Shown piece by piece: positions 43,314 to 52,857 of a stretch of DNA of 64,000 nt (within the stretch, counting starts at the first letter, position 1; each line of letters opens with the position of its first letter). Origin of the DNA: Saccharopolyspora gregorii (GTDB taxonomy: Bacteria > Actinomycetota > Actinomycetes > Mycobacteriales > Pseudonocardiaceae); contig NZ_CP059556.1 in the NCBI RefSeq assembly GCF_024734405.1, positions 6,280,422 through 6,344,421 of the forward strand, given 5' to 3'. The notes beneath the pieces are model-generated. The model was not told the DNA's origin and did no database searches. It saw only the letters and a list, made by a program, of their open reading frames with translations. The translations under genes and the position numbers were made by a program.

Positions 43314-45565
43314 GGTGTCTGCTAGCCGCAGTGGTCGCGGTCCTGCTGATCAGCGGGATTCCGATCACCTCGGCCCGCACGGCGAGCGCGCAGGGGTCCG
43401 ACGCGACCCAGCTCGAAGTGACCAAAGTCACGCCGTCGGTGGTCTCGGGCTCGACCGGTGAGGTGAGCATCAGCGGCCGGATCACCAACCGGTCCGGCAG
43501 CACCATCAACGGCATCGAGGCCCGCGTGCAGCGCGGCTACCCGACCCAGTCGGACCCCGCCGTGCAGGACGCGCTGCGCGGCAACGCCGCCACGGTCGAC
43601 GAGACGAGCTTCCGGCCGCTGATCGACACCCTCGCCCCGGGCCAGCAGGCCCCGTTCGAGCTGAAGGTGCCGCTCACCGGGCCCGACTCGCTGGAGATCG
43701 CCGAATCCGGCTCGTTCCCGCTGCTGGTCAACGTCAACGGCCAGCCCGACGACGGCGGCCGCGCGCGGATCGGCGAGTCCCGCTTCCTGCTGCCGGTGCT
43801 GGCCCCGCCCGGCGCCCCGCCCGCGAAGCCGGCGGAGCCCGCGCCGATCGCCGTGCTGCTGCCGATCGTCGACTACCCGCGGATGCAGCAGGAGGGCACG
43901 CCGGACCAGCGGGCCGTGCTCGCCGACGACGCGCTCGCCGCCTCGCTCACCCCCGGCGGCAGGCTCTACGACCTGGTGCAGTCCGTGGTGGACGGCGCGG
44001 GCGCCGGATCGCCGCTGGGCAACGGGTTGTGCTTCGCCGTCGACCCCGACCTGCTGGCCACCGTCCAGGCCATGAGCCGCGGCTACCTGGTGCGGCGGCC
44101 CGACGGCGGGACGCAGGAGGGCACCGGGGCGGCTTCGGCGCAGCTGTGGCTGAACAAGCTGCGCGAGGCGACCGCCGGGCGGTGCGTGCTGGCGCTGCCC
44201 TACGCCGACTCGGACCTGCTCGCCCTGGAGCACGCCGGGCTGCCCGACCTGATCAAGGGCTCGTTGGACGGCGCGAGCCTGGTGAAGCAGGTGCTGGCCA
44301 CCGAACCGCGCCGCAGCGTGCTCTGGCCCATCGAAGGCGCGCTGGACGAGCCGATCTCCCGCAGGCTCACCGGCCTCGGCATCGACACGGTGCTCGTCGA
44401 CCCGGCCTCGACGTCCACCGGCTCACCCGCCCCGTCCCGGCTGTTCGAGGACGGGCCGACGGCCCTGCCGATCGATCCGCTGCTGTCCGAGGCGCTGGAC
44501 CCCAACCACGGCGGCCCGCGCGAGACGACGGCGATGTCCCCGGAGGACGGCGGCGCGGCCAGCGTGCAGAACGCGCTCGGGGCGCTCACCTACCGCGCCA
44601 CGCTCGGCGCCCAGGGCGGCGCGACCTCGGTGCTGGCGCCGCCGCGGCGCTGGAACCTCAGCGGGGAGGACCTGCGTTCGCTGCTGGACGGCCTGCGCGG
44701 CCTCGCCGAAGCCGGGTACGTGCGCCCCGCGGGGCTGCCCGAGCGCGGCGGCGAGGCGGAGCAGAGCGACGCGGCGCTGCCGGTGGCGCGACCGGAGTAC
44801 CCGGCGGAGAACGCCGCCGAGGAGATCCCGCAGCCGGTGCTCGACCAGCTCGCCGAGCAGAACTACAAGGTCGGCGACCTGTACCGCTCCAGCGAGAAGG
44901 ACCCGGCGACCGACCTGGACCGGGCGGCGCTCACCACGCCGCTGCGCAACGGGCTGCTGCGCGGCGCCTCCAGCGCCTGGCGCAACGACCCGGCCGCGGC
45001 CCGGCACTGGGTGCGGGTCGCCACCGACACCCTCGACGGGGTGCTCTCGCAGGTCAGGCTCGACGAGTTCGCCGGGAAGATCACGCTCACCGCGTCGAAC
45101 GCGCCGATCCCGATGACCGTCACCAACGACCTGCCGGTGACCGTGTCGGTGCGGCTGCGCATCCCCGCGACGGCCGGGCTGGAGACCCGCGACCTCGGCG
45201 TCATCCGGGTGCCCGCGCAGGGGCGCAGGCACTTCCGGTTGGAGACCGAGGTGCACCGGGCGGGCCAGTTCACCGTCGACGTGGCGGTCACCACCGAGGC
45301 CGGGACGAAGCTGGGCACGGCGAAGCGGATCCAGCTGCAGTCCTACACCTACGACCCGTTCACCGTCGGCCTCACCGCGATCGCCAGCGCGCTGCTGGTG
45401 ATCCTGTCCGGGCGGCGCATCCTGCGCCGGTTGCGGGCGCGCCGGGCCCGCTTGGCCGCGGCAGGCGCGGGGCAGGGCCCCGCCTCGGAAGGTGGGGAGG
45501 CGTCCGTCGCCGAGTCCACCGCGGTCTCCGGCAGCACCACCGAAAGTGACCGCAGCCCGAGCTGA
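43310..45565 (+). CDS. DUF6049 family exported membrane protein
   Basis: A 751-residue protein equal by position to Rv3909, placed between the NUDIX gene and murJ. It has a signal peptide ([28 protein letters not shown]), a long extracytoplasmic part with immunoglobulin-like segments ([34 protein letters not shown] near the start), a C-terminal membrane helix (about 685-705, [16 protein letters not shown]) and a basic cytoplasmic tail. The fixed link to murJ suggests a role at the divisome or elongasome, but this is inference. GTG at 43310 overlaps the upstream stop. Confidence 0.85.
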   Translation: MRCLLAAVVAVLLISGIPITSARTASAQGSDATQLEVTKVTPSVVSGSTGEVSISGRITNRSGSTINGIEARVQRGYPTQSDPAVQDALRGNAATVDETSFRPLIDTLAPGQQAPFELKVPLTGPDSLEIAESGSFPLLVNVNGQPDDGGRARIGESRFLLPVLAPPGAPPAKPAEPAPIAVLLPIVDYPRMQQEGTPDQRAVLADDALAASLTPGGRLYDLVQSVVDGAGAGSPLGNGLCFAVDPDLLATVQAMSRGYLVRRPDGGTQEGTGAASAQLWLNKLREATAGRCVLALPYADSDLLALEHAGLPDLIKGSLDGASLVKQVLATEPRRSVLWPIEGALDEPISRRLTGLGIDTVLVDPASTSTGSPAPSRLFEDGPTALPIDPLLSEALDPNHGGPRETTAMSPEDGGAASVQNALGALTYRATLGAQGGATSVLAPPRRWNLSGEDLRSLLDGLRGLAEAGYVRPAGLPERGGEAEQSDAALPVARPEYPAENAAEEIPQPVLDQLAEQNYKVGDLYRSSEKDPATDLDRAALTTPLRNGLLRGASSAWRNDPAAARHWVRVATDTLDGVLSQVRLDEFAGKITLTASNAPIPMTVTNDLPVTVSVRLRIPATAGLETRDLGVIRVPAQGRRHFRLETEVHRAGQFTVDVAVTTEAGTKLGTAKRIQLQSYTYDPFTVGLTAIASALLVILSGRRILRRLRARRARLAAAGAGQGPASEGGEASVAESTAVSGSTTESDRSPS

Positions 45566-45636
45566 CATCCTGGTCCGGCCACCCGCGGGAGTGACACCCG
45601 CGAGCCGGCACAGGCGGTGAGTGAAGGGCACAGGCA

Positions 45637-47553
45637 GTGAACCGAGACAGCGACGCGGAAGCACGGCGGCACCCGGCGGGTCCGGGCGGTCCCGGCGGCC
45701 CGGCGGCTCCCGCCGACGATCGGACGCAGCACATCCCGCGCGTCGAGCCCGGCGGCCCGCCGCAGGCGCCCCGGCCGCAGCAGCCGGTGCCCGCGGCGGC
45801 CCGGCCGGTGCCCGCCGAGCGCGGTGCCGCCGCGCGATCCGGCTGGCACGCCGCCGAGACGCAGCCGATCCCGGCGGTGCTGCCCGAACCGGGTCTCGAC
45901 CAGGCCGCCGAGCAGGCCCAGGAGCAGACCCAGGTGCTGCGCCCCACCGGCGGCGGCGGTGGCGGCGGCAAGTCGCTGCTGCGCGCCAGCGGCTCGATGG
46001 CGATCGCCACCCTCATCAGCCGGATCACCGGTTTCGGCTGGAAGATCCTGCTCGCGCTGATCATCGGCTTCGGCGTCGAGAACGACTCCTTCACCGTGGC
46101 GAACAACCTGCCGAACAGCGTGTTCGAGCTGCTGATCGGCGGGGTGCTGACCAGCGTGATCGTGCCCGTCCTGGTGCGCGCGCAGAAGTCGGACTCCGAC
46201 GGCGGCGAGTCCTACATCCAGCGGCTGCTGACGCTGTCGGTCGTGATGCTGGTGATCGGCACCGCGCTCGCCGTCGTCGCGGCACCGGGGCTGGTGTGGC
46301 TGTACGTCCGCGACGGGGGCAACGCCAGTCCGGAGCTGGCCACCGCGTTCGCCTACCTGCTGCTGCCGCAGATCCTGTTCTACGGGATCAGCGCGTTGAT
46401 GAGCGCGATCCTGCAGGCCAAGCAGATCTTCAGCCCACCGGCCTGGGCTCCCGTCGTCAACAACCTCGTCGTGATCGCCACCATCTGCGTCTACTGGACG
46501 CTGCCCGGCGAACTCACCGTCAACCCGATCCGGATGACCGACGCGCACCTGCTGACGCTGGGGATCGGGGTCACCCTCGGCGTCGTCGCGCAGGCGTTCA
46601 TCCAGGTCCCGGCGCTGCGCCGCACCGGATTCCGGTTCAGCTGGCGGTGGGGCTGGGACCCGCGGCTCAACGAGTTCGGCGGCCTCGCGCTGTGGATGCT
46701 GGCCTACGTCGGCGTCAGCCAGATCGGCCTGATGGTGATGAGCGGCGTCGGCACCCGGGCCGTCGTGTGGTCGATGTACAACTACGTGTGGATGCTGCTG
46801 CAGCTCCCGTACGGCGTCATCGGGTTCTCCGTGATGACCGCGATCCTGCCGCGGATGAGCGGGGCCGCCGCCGACCACGACTACCCGAAGGTCGTCGCCG
46901 ACCTGTCCCTGGGCAACCGGTTGTCCACGGTCACGCTGCTCCCGATCAGCGGCGTCATGAGCGCCATCGGGCTCCCGCTGGCGTTGGCCCTGTTCTCGGT
47001 CGGCAAGAGCAGCGGCGACGCCGGGCAGATCGGTATCGCGCTGGCCGTCTCGGCGTTCGGCGTGCTGCCCTACGCGATCACGATGATGCAGATGCGCGTC
47101 TTCTACGCGCTCAAGGACGCCCGGACGCCGACGCTGATCATGGTCGTGATGACCGTGGTCAAGGTCGGGCTGGCGCTGCTGTGCGGCCTGGTCGAAGACC
47201 CCGAGATGGTCCTGTATGCCCTGGTGTTCATCAACTCGTTCAGCTTCGTGGTCGGCTGGGTGGTCGGCGAGGTCTGGCTGCGCCACCGGCTCGGACGGCT
47301 CGAAGGGCGCGTCTTCCTGATCACGCTCGGCAAGACGCTGCTGGCTTCGGTCCTCGGCGGCCTCGTGACCTGGGGCGTCGTGCTCGGCGTGGACGCCGTG
47401 GTCCCCGGCGAAGCGGGGTCGGGAACGGGCTGGTTGCAGCTGCTCGCGGGCACGGTCGTCGGCTTCGCGGTCATCTTCGGCCTGATGGCGTTGTTCCGGG
47501 TGCGGGAACTGGAACCCGCGATCGGGCGGGTCAGGGCCGTGCTGCGCCGTTGA
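45637..47553 (+). CDS. murJ: Lipid II flippase MurJ (MviN)
   Basis: Moves lipid II across the membrane. The 638-residue protein has a cytoplasmic N-terminal extension of about 110 residues, rich in Pro and with TQ motifs (DRTQHIPR, ETQPIPAV, QTQVLRP) that could be phospho-threonine docking sites for FHA proteins, then 14 membrane helices of the MVF family (SGSMAIATLISRITGFGWKI, ENDSFTVANNLPNSVFELLIGG, YALKDARTPTL). It ends REL, EPAIGRVRAVLRR. GTG at 45637 is chosen. The mycobacterial homologue carries a C-terminal pseudokinase; here it is a separate downstream gene. Confidence 0.94.
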   Translation: MNRDSDAEARRHPAGPGGPGGPAAPADDRTQHIPRVEPGGPPQAPRPQQPVPAAARPVPAERGAAARSGWHAAETQPIPAVLPEPGLDQAAEQAQEQTQVLRPTGGGGGGGKSLLRASGSMAIATLISRITGFGWKILLALIIGFGVENDSFTVANNLPNSVFELLIGGVLTSVIVPVLVRAQKSDSDGGESYIQRLLTLSVVMLVIGTALAVVAAPGLVWLYVRDGGNASPELATAFAYLLLPQILFYGISALMSAILQAKQIFSPPAWAPVVNNLVVIATICVYWTLPGELTVNPIRMTDAHLLTLGIGVTLGVVAQAFIQVPALRRTGFRFSWRWGWDPRLNEFGGLALWMLAYVGVSQIGLMVMSGVGTRAVVWSMYNYVWMLLQLPYGVIGFSVMTAILPRMSGAAADHDYPKVVADLSLGNRLSTVTLLPISGVMSAIGLPLALALFSVGKSSGDAGQIGIALAVSAFGVLPYAITMMQMRVFYALKDARTPTLIMVVMTVVKVGLALLCGLVEDPEMVLYALVFINSFSFVVGWVVGEVWLRHRLGRLEGRVFLITLGKTLLASVLGGLVTWGVVLGVDAVVPGEAGSGTGWLQLLAGTVVGFAVIFGLMALFRVRELEPAIGRVRAVLRR

Positions 47554-47837
47554 GCGATGCCGCACCGGCCGGCGGCGGGTGCGGGGGATCGGCCGCGACG
47601 GCGGCGAACGACTCCGCACTCCGTCGCGCGGGCGGCGGTCACCCGCCGGGCACGAACCGCGCGGTGCGGCGGCACCGCTTCCGCCCCGCCCGCGACCCGG
47701 GTGCGGAGGCGACCGCCGACCTGGCTCGACCGCTGCCGACCAGGGCGGGCGCGATGCCCGGTCCGGCGGTGTTGCTCCGGGTGCGGGAACCGCGGCCTGC
47801 GATCGGGCGGCTCACCGCTCTGCTGCGTCGTCGTTGA
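47550..47837 (+). other. Small open frame whose C-terminus repeats the MurJ C-terminus
   Basis: A 95-codon frame begins at a TTG overlapping the murJ stop (TTGA) and ends VLLRVREPRPAIGRLTALLRRR. The last ~23 codons (47769-47837) are about 80% identical in DNA to the last codons of murJ (FRVRE and PAIGR words exact or nearly so). The rest is Ala/Gly/Arg-rich with no known domain. Either a small translationally coupled protein or the scar of a tandem duplication of the murJ end. The rest of the spacer up to 47933 holds the pseudokinase promoter. Confidence 0.4.
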
Positions 47838-47933
47838 CATTGGCGTCACGTACCCTCGGAGCGGAAGTCTTCTCCCGTGGGGAGGGGGTGTTCAGTGCCC
47901 CCCGGCTGGAGCGGGAGGAGCGGGAGAGGGAAG

Positions 47934-49511
47934 GTGAGCAGCAAACCGACCAGGCAAGCGATGCCGGAACGTGACGCGGGCGATTCGACGGCGGACGACG
48001 CCGAACAGCTGACCCCCGGGGCGGTACTCGACCACGGCCGATACCGCCTGCTGGAGAAGGTCGGCGCGGATCCCCGGTGCGACGCGCAGCTGTGGCGGGC
48101 CAAGGACGGTGTGCTCGGACGCGACGTCGCGCTGACCATCCTGACCGGGGACCGCTCCCACTCGGACGCGGCGTCGAGCGCGCGGCGCACGCTGGAACGC
48201 GCGATGCACGCCAGCACCTTCAACCACGTCGGCGTCGCGCGGGTGCTCGACGTCGTCACGCCCGCCCCGGGCGACCCGCAGGGGGTGCTCGGCGTCGTCA
48301 TCGCCGAGTGGACCCACGGGACCGACCTGATCGAACTCATCTCGGGCGGACCGCTCGCGCCGGGAACCGCGGCGCGCGTGCTGCAGCCGCTGGCCGCGGC
48401 CGTCGAAGCCGCCCACCACGCCGGGCTCGTGCTCGGCGCCGACCACCCGCAGCGGATCCGGGTGACGCCGGAGGGCGAGGTCCGGATGGCCTTCCCCGGA
48501 CCGCTCTCCACCGCCAGCTCCAGCGACGACGTGCGCGGCCTCGGCGCCGTGCTGTACCTGCTGCTGACCGGTCGCTGGGCGCTGGACGCGGCCCCGGACG
48601 GGCTGCCGACCGCGCCGACCGGTCCGGACGGCACCATCGTCGCGCCGCGCACGCTGCGCCCCACCGTGCCGCTGGAGCTGTCCACGGTCGCGCTGCGCGC
48701 CCTCGGCAGCCCCGACACGCACGGCACCACCGGCGGCGTCCGCACCGGGGCCGCGGTGCTCCGCGTGCTGGAGCAGCACGCCACCTTCGAGGAGGACGCC
48801 TCCACCTCCGTCATGCAGGCCGCCCCGGCCGGTGGCGGCGCGCGGGAGAGCAACGAGGTCTGGAGCACCCAGGACCCGAAGCCGGACGAGGTGAAGCGCA
48901 AGAAGCTGGCCATCAGCGTCGGTGCGCTCGCCGTGGCGACGCTGCTCGTCGTCGGCTGGATCGTCGCGAACCTGATCGGCCTGGTCGCGGGCAACCAGGA
49001 GGCCGAAGGCCCGTCCGTGACCTTGGAGGACGGCAACCAGCAGCCCGCGCCCGGCCCGGAGCAGTCCGTCCCGGTCAAGGTCACCGGCGGCTCGCCGTTC
49101 GTGCTGGAGCAGACGCCGGACAGCCCCGGCAAGCTCGGCAACCTGTTCGACGGCGACCCGGCGACCTCCTGGGCCACCGACTCCTACAACGACCAGTTCG
49201 GCAGCGGGTTCAAGTCCGGTACCGGTGCCGTGCTCACCTTCGCGTCGCCGACGACGCTGCGCGAAGTGGTCATCGACTCGCCGAGCGCGGGCACCGTGGT
49301 GGAGATCCGCGCGGCCGACGGCACCAGCCCCGACCTGAACTCCAGCCAGGTGCTCGGCAAGCAGACGCTGTCCGCGGGGCAGACCACCATCCCGATCGAA
49401 GCGGCCCAGCCCACCCAGCACGTGATCGTGTGGCTGACGCAGCTCGCCCCGACCGACGGCAAGTTCCAGAGCCGGATCAACGAGATTACCCTCGCCGGTT
49501 CGGCCGCCTGA
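47934..49511 (+). CDS. MurJ-associated pseudokinase with discoidin-like extracellular domain
   Basis: A 525-residue membrane protein. Residues about 30-290 have a Ser/Thr kinase fold (LDHGRYRLLEKVGADPRCDAQLWRA) but lack catalysis: the VAIK lysine is absent (VALTILTG) and the HRD loop reads LVLGADHP. One membrane helix is at about 325-350 (ISVGALAVATLLVVGWIVANLI). The outer part (about 375-525) resembles a discoidin/F5-8 or carbohydrate-binding fold (LGNLFDGDPATSWATD). In mycobacteria this module is fused to MurJ (Rv3910) and docks FhaA when phosphorylated. GTG at 47934 follows GGGAG by 7 nt. Confidence 0.85.
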   Translation: MSSKPTRQAMPERDAGDSTADDAEQLTPGAVLDHGRYRLLEKVGADPRCDAQLWRAKDGVLGRDVALTILTGDRSHSDAASSARRTLERAMHASTFNHVGVARVLDVVTPAPGDPQGVLGVVIAEWTHGTDLIELISGGPLAPGTAARVLQPLAAAVEAAHHAGLVLGADHPQRIRVTPEGEVRMAFPGPLSTASSSDDVRGLGAVLYLLLTGRWALDAAPDGLPTAPTGPDGTIVAPRTLRPTVPLELSTVALRALGSPDTHGTTGGVRTGAAVLRVLEQHATFEEDASTSVMQAAPAGGGARESNEVWSTQDPKPDEVKRKKLAISVGALAVATLLVVGWIVANLIGLVAGNQEAEGPSVTLEDGNQQPAPGPEQSVPVKVTGGSPFVLEQTPDSPGKLGNLFDGDPATSWATDSYNDQFGSGFKSGTGAVLTFASPTTLREVVIDSPSAGTVVEIRAADGTSPDLNSSQVLGKQTLSAGQTTIPIEAAQPTQHVIVWLTQLAPTDGKFQSRINEITLAGSAA

Positions 49512-49624
49512 CCAGGCGCGTCGCGCGTCCCGCGCGGGATCACCGCGATCCCGGTCCCGCGCGGGTGCGGACCGCAGCGGCGCGGTGCTCGTGGGCGGGA
49601 TCACGATCAGTAGAGTGCTGAACC

Positions 49625-50233
49625 GTGTCTGCCCCCGAGAGAACGGACGCCGAGCTCCTCGCGGCGCACGTCAACGGCGATCGAGACGCGTTCGCCGCGC
49701 TCTTCCGCAAGCACCGGGACCGGTTGTGGGCGGTCGCGCTGCGGACGATGCGCGACCACGAGGAAGCTTCCGACGCGCTGCAGGACGCGATGATCTCCGC
49801 CTTCCGCAACGCCGGGTCGTTCCGGGCGGAATCGCAGGTCACGACCTGGCTGCACCGGATCGTGGTGAACGCCTGCCTGGACCGGATCCGCCGCCGCCAG
49901 GCGCGGCCCACAGTTCCGCTGCCCGAGACCGGACCGGCCGAGCCCGCCGTTCCGCGCGACGCGATCGAAGAGCAGGACACCCGGATGGCCGTGCAGGAAG
50001 CGCTGGCCGCCCTCCCCGAGGAGCAGCGCGCGCCGATCGTCCTCGTCGACGTCGAGGGCTACTCGGTGACCGACACGGCCGCCGCGCTCGGCATCGCCGA
50101 GGGCACCGTGAAGAGCCGCTGCGCCCGTGGGCGGGTGAAGCTGGCGAAACTTCTGGGGCACCTGCGGAACCCGAGTGCGGATGCGAACGTCCCAGATGAC
50201 GCCAACGCCAAGCGTCGACGGGAGGGACGATGA
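49625..50233 (+). CDS. sigM: ECF sigma factor SigM
   Basis: A 202-residue ECF sigma factor. Region 2 (about 22-90) includes RDAFAALFRKHRDRLWAVALRTMRDHEEASDALQDAMISAF and TWLHRIVVNACLDRIRRR; region 4 (about 130-185) includes LPEEQRAPIVLVDVEGYSVTDTAAALGIAEGTVKSRCARGR. In mycobacteria SigM lies in the same order, before its anti-sigma factor and trxB-trxA. GTG at 49625 is close to a TAGAGT -10 (49611-49616), giving a very short or no leader. It overlaps the next gene (ATGA). Confidence 0.95.
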   Translation: MSAPERTDAELLAAHVNGDRDAFAALFRKHRDRLWAVALRTMRDHEEASDALQDAMISAFRNAGSFRAESQVTTWLHRIVVNACLDRIRRRQARPTVPLPETGPAEPAVPRDAIEEQDTRMAVQEALAALPEEQRAPIVLVDVEGYSVTDTAAALGIAEGTVKSRCARGRVKLAKLLGHLRNPSADANVPDDANAKRRREGR

Positions 50234-51090
50234 GCGGCGAACAACGGCGCCCCGACACGCCGCAAGGCCCACCGTGGTCGCTGGATCTGGTGGCGGACCT
50301 GCACGCGGGTGCGCTGGACCCGGAGACGGCCGAACGGCTCCTGCCGCGCATCCAGGAGGATCCGGAGGCGAGCGCGCTGCTCGCCGCGCTGGACGCGACG
50401 AGCTCGGAGCTCCGGGGCCTCGACGACCTCAAGGAGCCGTCGCCGGAGGTGCCCGCGCCCGCGATGCCCGCGGACGTCGCGGCCCGGCTCGACGACGTGC
50501 TGCGCGCCGAACTCGACGCCTGGCCGGGCACGGCGCAGCCCGTCGGCTCTTCCCCAGCCGCCGGCTCTTCCCCAGCCGCCGGCTCCGCACCGGTCGGGGA
50601 GGGCGAACCCGCCCCGGTGCTGGACCTCGCCGCCGCCCGCGCCCGCAGGCGCAAGAGGGTCGGCTGGACGACGGGCCTGCTCGCGGCGGCCGCCGCCGTC
50701 ACCGGGATCGTGGTGCTGGGCACCGCCGTCCCTGGCGGCGACAGCACCCCGCAGGCCGGTCGGCCGGAGAGCGCCCGGCCCGCGGACGGCCCGCCACCGC
50801 TGGCGCTGCGCGGCGGCGACACGCTGCCCGCGAACCACCTCGGCGAGGCCCTCTCCGCCGAGCAGTACGGGGAGCTCACCGACCCGGCGCGATTGCTCGG
50901 CTGCCTGCAGGCCAACGGCGTCACCAGCGGAAACCCGCTCGGTGCCCGGGAGGTCACGATCGACGGCCGGCCGGCGAGGGCGCTGGTGCTGCAAGGCGGC
51001 GGCATCGGGAGGTTCCGGATCCTCATCGTCGGCCAGGACTGCGGGCCGAACCGCCCGGCCACGATCTCCGACAGCACCCTCGGCGGCTGA
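50230..51090 (+). CDS. rsmA: Anti-SigM factor, membrane-anchored
   Basis: A 286-residue protein co-translated with sigM (ATGA overlap). The N-terminal cytoplasmic part (about 1-135) would hold the sigma factor (WSLDLVADLHAGALDPETAERLLPRI). A duplicated SSPAAG repeat lies near 107-118. One membrane helix follows (about 148-168, GWTTGLLAAAAAVTGIVVLG), then an extracytoplasmic part with two cysteines (LLGCLQANGV, DCGPNRP) that may sense redox. Sequence is weakly conserved in this family; assignment rests mostly on gene order and topology. Confidence 0.85.
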   Translation: MSGEQRRPDTPQGPPWSLDLVADLHAGALDPETAERLLPRIQEDPEASALLAALDATSSELRGLDDLKEPSPEVPAPAMPADVAARLDDVLRAELDAWPGTAQPVGSSPAAGSSPAAGSAPVGEGEPAPVLDLAAARARRRKRVGWTTGLLAAAAAVTGIVVLGTAVPGGDSTPQAGRPESARPADGPPPLALRGGDTLPANHLGEALSAEQYGELTDPARLLGCLQANGVTSGNPLGAREVTIDGRPARALVLQGGGIGRFRILIVGQDCGPNRPATISDSTLGG

Positions 51091-51208
51091 CCGGGTCGCG
51101 CTCGTCACGGGGAGCGGTGCCGGGAACAGAGACGCCTAGGATCGCGTTGACCCGGATACGCTCGCGCGTGCTGCGCGGCGGGCGGCACGCGACAACGAAA
51201 GGGGCGCG

Positions 51209-52216
51209 GTGAGCGACGACGTCCGCAACCTCATCATCGTGGGCTCCGGCCCTGCCGGTTACACCGCCGCGGTGTACGCCGCGCGGGCCGAGCTGGAGCC
51301 ACTGGTCTTCGAGGGCACGCAGTTCGGTGGCGCGCTGATGACGACCACCGAAGTGGAGAACTACCCGGGTTTCCGGGACGGCATCATGGGCCCCGAGCTC
51401 ATGGAGCAGATGCGGGAACAGGCGAAGCGGTTCGGGGGTGAGCTGCGCGCCGAGGACGTCGAGCACATCGACCTCGCAGGCGAGGTGAAGAAGGTCGTCG
51501 CCAACGGCGTCGAGTACCGCGCCAAGGCGATCGTCCTGGCGATGGGCGCCGCCGCGCGCTACCTGGGCATCCCCGGCGAGGAGAAGCTCCTCGGCCGCGG
51601 CGTCTCCGCCTGCGCCACCTGCGACGGCTTCTTCTTCCGCGAGCAGCACATCGCCGTGATCGGCGGCGGCGACTCGGCAATGGAGGAGGCCACGTTCCTC
51701 ACCAAGTTCGCCGACTCGGTGACGATCATCCACCGCCGCGACGAGTTCCGCGCCTCCAAGATCATGCTGGAGCGGGCCAAGGCCAACGAGAAGATCCGCT
51801 GGCGCACGAACGCCGCGGTCACCGAGGTGCTCGGCGACACCGCCGTCACCGGCCTGAAGCTGCGCGACACCAGCACCGGCGAGGAATCGCAGCTGGACGT
51901 GACCGGGATGTTCGTCGCCATCGGCCACGACCCGCGCAGCGAACTCGTGCGCGACCAGGTCGAGGTCGACGACGAGGGCTACGTCGCCGTGCAGCAGCCG
52001 ACCACCCGGACCGGCATCCCCGGCGTCTTCGCCGCGGGTGACCTCGTCGACCACACCTACCGGCAGGCCATCACCGCCGCGGGCTCCGGCTGCTCGGCCG
52101 CGATGGACGCGGAGCGGTGGCTCGCCGAGAACGAGATGAGCGAGGCCGCGCACGTCGCGCCCGAGCACGAGGGCGGCGGTTACGCGCCGGCCGCCGAGAC
52201 CGCGGCAGCGCGCTGA
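51209..52216 (+). CDS. trxB: Thioredoxin reductase
   Basis: NADPH-dependent flavoenzyme of 335 residues that reduces thioredoxin. FAD-binding [18 protein letters not shown] is at the N-terminus, the redox pair CATC at about 135-138, the NADPH motif [10 protein letters not shown] at about 153-162, and the second FAD motif [23 protein letters not shown] near the end. The C-terminal tail is longer than in E. coli. GTG at 51209 follows AAAGGGGCG. It pairs with trxA 41 bp downstream; SigM controls this pair in relatives. Confidence 0.97.
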   Translation: MSDDVRNLIIVGSGPAGYTAAVYAARAELEPLVFEGTQFGGALMTTTEVENYPGFRDGIMGPELMEQMREQAKRFGGELRAEDVEHIDLAGEVKKVVANGVEYRAKAIVLAMGAAARYLGIPGEEKLLGRGVSACATCDGFFFREQHIAVIGGGDSAMEEATFLTKFADSVTIIHRRDEFRASKIMLERAKANEKIRWRTNAAVTEVLGDTAVTGLKLRDTSTGEESQLDVTGMFVAIGHDPRSELVRDQVEVDDEGYVAVQQPTTRTGIPGVFAAGDLVDHTYRQAITAAGSGCSAAMDAERWLAENEMSEAAHVAPEHEGGGYAPAAETAAAR

Positions 52217-52257
52217 GCGCGGAACCGACACCTGAATTCCACCCGAGGGAGATGAAC

Positions 52258-52587
52258 ATGGCCGCGAACAACACCGTGACCGTCGACGCCGACTCGTTCA
52301 AGACCGACGTGCTGGGCAGCGACAAGCCCGTCCTCGTCGACTTCTGGGCGACCTGGTGCGGCCCGTGCAAGATGGTCGCCCCGGTGCTCGAGGAGATCGC
52401 CGGCGAGCACCAGGACAAGATCACCGTCGCGAAGCTGGACATCGACAAGAACCCGTCGATCGCCCGCGACTACCAGGTCATGAGCGTGCCCACCCTGCTG
52501 CTGTTCTCCAACGGGGAACCGGTCAAGCAGATCGTCGGCGCCAAGCCGAAGGCCGCGCTGCTGTCCGACCTGGAGGACTACCTGTGA
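52258..52587 (+). CDS. trxA: Thioredoxin
   Basis: A 109-residue thioredoxin with active site WCGPC (C34, C37), VLVDFWATWCGPCKMVAP, LDIDKNPSIARDYQVMSVPTLLLF (cis-Pro) and the usual end. Of two in-frame ATGs, 52258 has the better spacing to GAGGGAG; 52252 would add MN. Second gene of the trxB-trxA unit, followed by a hairpin terminator. Confidence 0.97.
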   Translation: MAANNTVTVDADSFKTDVLGSDKPVLVDFWATWCGPCKMVAPVLEEIAGEHQDKITVAKLDIDKNPSIARDYQVMSVPTLLLFSNGEPVKQIVGAKPKAALLSDLEDYL

Positions 52588-52612
52588 CGCGTCGCTGACC
52601 CGTCGCACCGAC

Positions 52613-52659
52613 CGGAACCCCGCCCACCCCGCCACCGCGCGGAGGTGCGCGGGGTTCCG
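52613..52659 (+). terminator. Terminator after trxA
   Basis: Eleven-bp outer stem (52613-52623 with 52649-52659), with a further small CACC/GGTG pairing inside, then TCGTTCC. Confidence 0.6.
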
Positions 52660-52857
52660 TCGTTCCCGCCGGTACGCGCGAGGTCACGCCGTGCGCAGCG
52701 CGCTGCGAGCGGCCCGCAGCGCCGCGGCATTGCAGGCAAGGCACAATGAGCCGGTGGGTTCGCATCCGAACCCTTCCACCCAAAAGTGGACATTCGGGGG
52801 AGTACGACCGTCCTACGCGCCGGGATCCGTCCGGCGCCTGAATCGAGCGAGGAGTGC

